DNA of 64,000 nt from JAKANT01 sp035502095 (GTDB lineage: Bacteria; Pseudomonadota; Gammaproteobacteria; Burkholderiales; Burkholderiaceae_F): the NCBI GenBank assembly GCA_035502095.1, contig DATJUX010000043.1, forward strand, positions 372,001 to 436,000. Reading direction: 5' to 3'. This document shows positions 60,280 through 64,000 of the stretch, one piece after another (positions within the stretch are counted from its first letter, which is position 1; every line of letters begins with the position of its first letter). A program made the translations under genes and the position numbers. Below the pieces are notes generated by a model. The model had not been told where the DNA came from and did no database searches. It saw only the letters and a program-made list of their open reading frames with translations.

Positions 60280-62324
60280 CGGCAATCCTCCTTCAGGGTA
60301 GCCTGGTCTTGCGCGGAGAGAGGTTCGCCGAGCGAAGCGCGCTGCAGGATGTCGGCACACTCGGGCTTGCTCGCGATCTTAGTGGAGGGATTCGCGCGCG
60401 ATCCAGCGGATTCTTCACGCGTCGCCTTGCGTGGCGGGTTCGGCGTCCCGCTCGTCGCTTCGCTCTTCGCCGTCCCGGCGTCGATCTGTTCGATCGAGAA
60501 CGTCGCGGCCCCGTAGACGGGCGAGCAGTCGCCGCCGGCGCGCTCGCAGCGCAGTTCGCCGGCGTACAGCGGCGTAGCGCCGTTGTAGTCGCGAAACGCG
60601 CGTGCACCGACATCGAGCGGGAAGCGGAGGAAGGCACCGTCCGGGAGCGTCGCGAGCCGCGAGAAGTCGCGCGGTGCGTCGGAAACGATCGCCACGAACC
60701 GGCTGCTGCCAGCCGGGCCGCGCGCCCGCCATGACCACTGCGTGCCGGGCAGGCCGCGCACCGCGTTCGCTTCGAGGCGGTTGTTCGTCTCCAGCGTGTT
60801 GGGAAACACGAGCCTGAAGTCCGCATCGGCGGTGCCGACTTCGAGGATGTACAGGTAGCCCGGCCTCGAGGCGCCGATGCTGAAGTGCACGGTGTCGAGC
60901 CCGATGCGTGCCTGCACCGGTTCGGCCACCGCGGCGATGCTGCGCGCGCGGTCCCGGCCCTCCATCACTTGATGGAGCATCAGCTGCGCGCTGAATGCCG
61001 GGCGTGGTGCGGGCGACGGTGATGGCGATGGCGGCGCGGGCTGCGCCGGCAGCGAAGCGGTCGGCGGTTGCGGCGCCTTCGCCTGCACCTTGTCGGGCGA
61101 TGCGCTCGTGCGGGGTGCGCGCAGGAAGTACGCGGTCGACGCACCGATCAGGACGAGCACGGCGACGCCGAGCGCGATCAGCGGCACGGTCGGGGTCTTG
61201 CGCGTCAGCGTCGCGCCGGCGGGCATCGGCGCAACGGCTGACGCGAGCCGCTGGGGCCTCGCTGCGGCCGCGCGTACGGCCGGCGGCGCGCGTACGGTCG
61301 GTGCTTCGTCAGGTTTCGGGACGGTCGCCGCCGCCGTCAGCGGCGCGCGCCCCGGGCGCCGCCGGTCGTCGAGCGCCAGCATCGTCCGCAGTTCGGCCAC
61401 GCTCTGCGGCCGGTCCTGCGGCTTGACGCTGAGGGCCTTGTCGATCGCGCGCAGGAATGCGGGGCTGTAGCGCCCCGCGGCCGCCGCCTCGAGCGGCACC
61501 AGCGGATCGGCCATCACGCGCGCGACGGACGAATCCGGCGCCCTGCCCATGATCGCGAAGTACACCACCGCCGCGAGCGCGTAGATGTCCGTCCACGGAC
61601 CCTGCTTCATCGACGCCGATTCGGCATACTGCTCGATCGGCGCGTAGCCCGGCTTCAGGATCGCCGTCAGGTCGTGCGTCAGGTCGCCGATGACACGCCG
61701 CGCCGCGCCGAAATCGAGCAGCAGCGGCTGCACCCCGTCGAGCATCAGGATGTTGTCAGGCGCGATGTCGCGATGGAAACAATGGTCGTCGTGCAGCAGT
61801 TCGAGCGCATGCAACAGCGGCCGCAGCAGGTCTTTCAGCCACGCTTCGTCGGGCGGCCGGCCGCCCCGCTTCAACAGTGCCTTGAGCGTGATGCTCCGGT
61901 AATACGGCATCGCCATGTACGCGGTGCCGTTCGCGTCCCAGAAGCGGAACACCTTCACCAGCGACGGATGATCGAAACGCGCGAGCAGGCGCGCCTCGTT
62001 GATGAAGCTGCGCAGGCCGGTCTGGAACAGTTCTTCGAACTGCGCCGAGCGCACGACGACGGTCGCCGTCCCGCTGCGGGCTGCCAGGGCCGAAGGCATG
62101 TATTCCTTGATGGCGACGTTGCGGTCCAGCACGTGGTCGCGCGCCAGGTAGACGATGCCGAAGCCGCCTTCGCCGACCAGGCCGATGATTTCGAACTCGT
62201 CGAGCCGCGTGCCGAGCGGCAGCGTGTTGCCGCTGCCGAGGCCGGTCACGCCCGGGGCAGAGGGCGTCCCGTCCCGGGATCGGACGGGGACGATCGTCGG
62301 CTCGTCATCGGGGGTGAAACTCAC
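60276..62324 (-). CDS. Transmembrane Ser/Thr protein kinase with periplasmic DUF4384 domain
   Basis: This 682-residue protein has a Hanks-type kinase domain (about 43-315): GEGGFGIVY, Lys73 in VAIKEY, H184-R-D186 in HRDIAPDN, DFG 204-206 and a KPGYAPIEQY activation segment. A Pro/Ala-rich juxtamembrane stretch leads to one helix (about 380-401), then a periplasmic DUF4384 domain (GYLYILEVGTADADFRLVFPN, about 515-535 onward). This architecture is seen in PpkA-like kinases, some of them in type VI secretion. No tss gene lies in the window. GTG 62324 is used; no strong ribosome site is visible. Translation is coupled to the OmpA lipoprotein gene. Confidence 0.9.
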   Translation of the reverse strand: MSFTPDDEPTIVPVRSRDGTPSAPGVTGLGSGNTLPLGTRLDEFEIIGLVGEGGFGIVYLARDHVLDRNVAIKEYMPSALAARSGTATVVVRSAQFEELFQTGLRSFINEARLLARFDHPSLVKVFRFWDANGTAYMAMPYYRSITLKALLKRGGRPPDEAWLKDLLRPLLHALELLHDDHCFHRDIAPDNILMLDGVQPLLLDFGAARRVIGDLTHDLTAILKPGYAPIEQYAESASMKQGPWTDIYALAAVVYFAIMGRAPDSSVARVMADPLVPLEAAAAGRYSPAFLRAIDKALSVKPQDRPQSVAELRTMLALDDRRRPGRAPLTAAATVPKPDEAPTVRAPPAVRAAAARPQRLASAVAPMPAGATLTRKTPTVPLIALGVAVLVLIGASTAYFLRAPRTSASPDKVQAKAPQPPTASLPAQPAPPSPSPSPAPRPAFSAQLMLHQVMEGRDRARSIAAVAEPVQARIGLDTVHFSIGASRPGYLYILEVGTADADFRLVFPNTLETNNRLEANAVRGLPGTQWSWRARGPAGSSRFVAIVSDAPRDFSRLATLPDGAFLRFPLDVGARAFRDYNGATPLYAGELRCERAGGDCSPVYGAATFSIEQIDAGTAKSEATSGTPNPPRKATREESAGSRANPSTKIASKPECADILQRASLGEPLSAQDQATLKEDCR

Positions 62325-62406
62325 GCGCTGCTGCCGGGCACGGGTGCGAAGGACGACCGCAGCGTAGCGCCGCCCCCGGAGTTGTTGCAAAGCGCCGCGC
62401 GGCGCG

Positions 62407-62544
62407 TCAGGCGTGATTGAAAACGGGCGGGCGCTTGTCGACGCAGGCCTGCATGCCTTCCTTCTGGTCTGCGCTGGCGAACCGCGATTGCACGGCAAGG
62501 CACTTGAACGCGAGCATCATTGCGGCTCGCCCGGTGGCTTTCGC
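62407..62544 (-). pseudogene. C-terminal fragment of an enoyl-CoA hydratase
   Basis: Minus-strand frame ending at 62407 reads MLAFKCLAVQSRFASADQ, then KEGMQACVDKRPPVFNHA and a stop. This is the recognisable C-terminal helix and tail (DQKEGMxAFVEKRxPVF) of crotonase-family hydratases. Only about 45 residues survive; upstream the similarity ends within about 90 bases of the divergent intact enoyl-CoA hydratase gene. It is a gene remnant, and the remainder of 62325-62636 shows nothing else. Confidence 0.75.
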
Positions 62545-62636
62545 GCTTGCGGCGCAGGCGACGGCCGTCACCGGCGACATCACTCCAGTCGCTACCGGCC
62601 GCAGCCTCACCTGAAGCGCTCAGCGCAACGACGACC

Positions 62637-63419
62637 ATGGACACCAACCAGCCTCTGATCCTGCGCCGCGAAGGCGGCGTTGCGCACCTGCGCTTCAACC
62701 GGCCGCAGTCCCTGAACGCGATCGACAGCGCAACGGCCAAGGCGCTGCGCGCCGCAAGCGAGGAGCTGGCGCGCGACCCGACCGTACGCGCGGTCGTCCT
62801 GTCCGGAGAAGGCAAGGGCTTCATGGCCGGCGGCGACATCGGCCAGATGAAGACCGACCCGCGATCGATTCCGACCCAGCTGATCGATCCGCTGCACGCC
62901 GCCCTGCGCAGGCTGGCGGCGCTCGATGCGCCGGTGATCGCAAGCGTGCATGGCGTCGTCGCCGGCGCCGGCGTGAGCATGATGCTCGCCGCCGATCTGG
63001 CGATTGCGGCGGAGGGCACGCGCTTCGTCCTCGCCTACCTGAACCTCGGCGCGAGCTGCGACGGCGGTGCCTCGTTCGCACTGCCGCGCGTGGTCGGCCT
63101 GCGCAAGGCGCTCGAGATAGCACTGCTCAACGAGACGTTCGACGCCGCCGAAGCGCTGCGCCTGGGGCTCGTGAACCGCGTCGTGCCGGCCGCGACACTC
63201 GAAGCCGAGACGGACAAGCTGGCGCAGCGGCTTGCCGCCGGCCCGACGCGCGCGATCGGCCGCATGCGCCGGCTGATGCGGCGCTCGTCCTCGTCCGACT
63301 TCGGCGCGCAGCTCGACGCCGAAAAAGAGGCGTTCGCCGCCAGCACCACGACGCGCGACTTCGCCGAAGGCGTCAGCGCGTTCCTGGAGAAACGCGCGGC
63401 GCGCTTCGAGGGCAACTGA
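62637..63419 (+). CDS. Enoyl-CoA hydratase/isomerase family protein
   Basis: This 260-residue crotonase-fold protein has HLRFNRPQSLNAID at the N-terminus, the oxyanion segment LSGEGKGFMAGGDI (about 57-70), and VHGVVAGAGVSMMLAADLAIAAEGTRFVLAYLNLGASCDGGASFALPRVVG. At the catalytic position the second Glu of true hydratases is replaced in the SCDGG segment (Asp), as in PaaG/isomerase-type members. It probably acts in fatty-acid or aromatic-acid degradation, together with the acyl-CoA dehydrogenase downstream. It starts at ATG 62637. Confidence 0.88.
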   Translation: MDTNQPLILRREGGVAHLRFNRPQSLNAIDSATAKALRAASEELARDPTVRAVVLSGEGKGFMAGGDIGQMKTDPRSIPTQLIDPLHAALRRLAALDAPVIASVHGVVAGAGVSMMLAADLAIAAEGTRFVLAYLNLGASCDGGASFALPRVVGLRKALEIALLNETFDAAEALRLGLVNRVVPAATLEAETDKLAQRLAAGPTRAIGRMRRLMRRSSSSDFGAQLDAEKEAFAASTTTRDFAEGVSAFLEKRAARFEGN

Positions 63420-63432
63420 CAGGAGCGCGGCG

Positions 63433-63628
63433 ATGACGGCGACCGCAACCCCATGGTTCGGTTTTCGATCAGCAACGGCTCGACGGCGGGCAATCGAACC
63501 CGACCTTCTTCGTCACGTATCCGGCCCCGGCGCATGGTGTTGCGCAAGAAGGCGGCGCGCCGCGCGCGAAGTCGGGCGTCGCGACGGCCGAAAACGCAGA
63601 GAGGTCGGCGCATTGGGCGTGGTATTAG
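63433..63628 (+). pseudogene. Remnant of an APH-type phosphotransferase gene
   Basis: From ATG 63433 the reading shifts at about 63454 to GSVFDQQRLDGGQSNPTFFVTYP, which matches the GGQSNPTYxL ATP-site segment of the aminoglycoside-phosphotransferase-like proteins encoded beside acyl-CoA dehydrogenases. About 15 codons later a different frame carries RRMVLRKKA, the next conserved piece (RYVLRRKP). Later frames break again and a TAG ends at 63628. Fewer than 70 residues of a roughly 340-residue family remain. It sits directly before the acyl-CoA dehydrogenase, the usual partner. Confidence 0.65.
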
Positions 63629-63668
63629 TGGGCCGCGCTGTCGAGGCGAAAGCAGAGGAGGCTGAACG

Positions 63669-64000
63669 ATGGACTTCGCGTACGGCGAGCATGTGCAACG
63701 ACTGCAGCAGCGGCTGCAAAACTTCATGGACGACCATGTACTGCCGGCAAACGCCGAGTGGACGCGCATCGCCGACGAAGGCGAGTTCCCGCTCGCGATC
63801 GTCGACGACCTGAAGGTAAAGGCGAGGGCGCAGGGGTTGTGGAACCTCTTCCTGCCGGGCCTCAAGCCCGACGAGCCGGGGACGCGGCTCACCAACATGG
63901 AGTACGCGCCGCTTGCCGAGATCATGGGCCGCGTGCCGTGGTCGCCCGAGGTGTTCAACTGCAACGCGCCGGACACGGGCAACATGGAACTGCTGCACCT
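63669..64000 (+). CDS. Acyl-CoA dehydrogenase, N-terminal part (runs off the window)
   Basis: The first 110 residues show the ACAD N-terminal helical domain: FAYGEHVQRLQQRLQNFMDDHVLPANAEW, AQGLWNLFLP, YAPLAEIMGRVPWSPEVFNCNAPDTGNMELLH. This matches the ACAD10/11-like group that usually follows an APH-type phosphotransferase, here degraded upstream. It should oxidise an acyl-CoA with FAD. GAGGAGG 8 bases before ATG 63669 supports the start. The catalytic base lies beyond the window. Confidence 0.9.
   Translation, partial: MDFAYGEHVQRLQQRLQNFMDDHVLPANAEWTRIADEGEFPLAIVDDLKVKARAQGLWNLFLPGLKPDEPGTRLTNMEYAPLAEIMGRVPWSPEVFNCNAPDTGNMELLH

Noticed and set aside
59086..62324. Part of a type VI secretion locus
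   Set aside because: Kinase-DUF4384 and OmpA proteins occur in such loci, but no tssB/C/K/F/G/M, hcp, vgrG or clpV gene is visible in the window.
1..64000. tRNA, rRNA, CRISPR arrays, insertion sequences, riboswitches
   Set aside because: No cloverleaf-like GTTCGA arm with matching stems, no spaced direct repeats, no transposase or terminal inverted repeats, and no riboswitch core were recognised on reading; weak cases could have been missed without a covariance search.

Overview
The window reads as a chromosomal segment of a high-GC betaproteobacterium, probably Burkholderiales-like. The pointers are the tctB-tctA tricarboxylate transporter pair, a DUF4124 protein, small DUF1127 proteins, a complete glucarate/galactarate pathway of the beta/gammaproteobacterial type, frequent GTG starts and many 4-base ATGA/GTGA gene overlaps. 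I see no rRNA or tRNA gene, CRISPR array, transposase or complete prophage. Taxonomy is inferred from gene content only.

Layout. 1-9.4 kb holds single genes: two small secreted proteins, a dihydrofolate-reductase-like protein, a NodB deacetylase, an orphan B12-type radical SAM protein, a drastically shortened contractile-tail sheath protein (4997-5515), an MBL hydrolase divergent from an alpha/beta hydrolase, and a GT39-type membrane glycosyltransferase. 9.7-12.9 kb has a secreted acid phosphatase divergent from a di-haem peroxidase. 12.9-20.1 kb is a sugar-acid operon (gudD, aldolase, garR, garD, MFS transporter) divergent from its LysR regulator. 20.1-28.4 kb is a sugar ABC transporter/GH127 operon that ends with its own LacI regulator and GH127. 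It has a clear promoter carrying two identical operators. A P-loop kinase and a DUF1015 protein lie upstream.

28.5-34.7 kb has a TPR-diguanylate cyclase divergent from a GH13 alpha-glucosidase, an ABC1 kinase, aroQ, a decayed DUF6519-like fragment and a RidA protein. 35-37.8 kb has tctBA, a VOC protein and an SRPBCC protein. 37.9-42.6 kb has a broken Ig-like-domain gene, a short DUF2214-like protein, an ECF sigma/zinc anti-sigma pair divergent from a flavodiiron-like MBL protein, and a sorbosone-dehydrogenase-like beta-propeller. 42.8-50.7 kb has a quadruple-PAS hybrid histidine kinase, an MCP pseudogene with three lesions, a ferritin-like diiron protein, a DUF1127 protein, a DUF4406-like protein and a hemerythrin-like protein that has lost its histidines. 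50.9-58.3 kb is a probable envelope-lipid cluster (LplT, glycosyltransferase, Mpo1-like protein, membrane-anchored class III aminotransferase, phosphatidylserine decarboxylase, UDP-glucose dehydrogenase). 58.4-62.3 kb has a DUF1127 gene, a DnaA-box-like cluster, and a Ser/Thr kinase-DUF4384 protein translationally coupled to an OmpA-type lipoprotein. The right end has an enoyl-CoA hydratase flanked by fragments of two other fatty-acid-metabolism genes, then the start of an acyl-CoA dehydrogenase.

What stands out. There are two relics of contractile-injection/phage-tail type genes (mini-sheath and DUF6519-like fragment). The mini-sheath keeps an intact frame with only the N-terminal arm and C-terminal core. 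Several other genes are broken (MCP, Ig-like protein, enoyl-CoA hydratase fragment, APH-type phosphotransferase), which suggests either ongoing gene loss or residual assembly indels. The LacI/GH127 operon promoter is the best-resolved regulatory site. All family assignments are from memory and pattern reading; no search was run.
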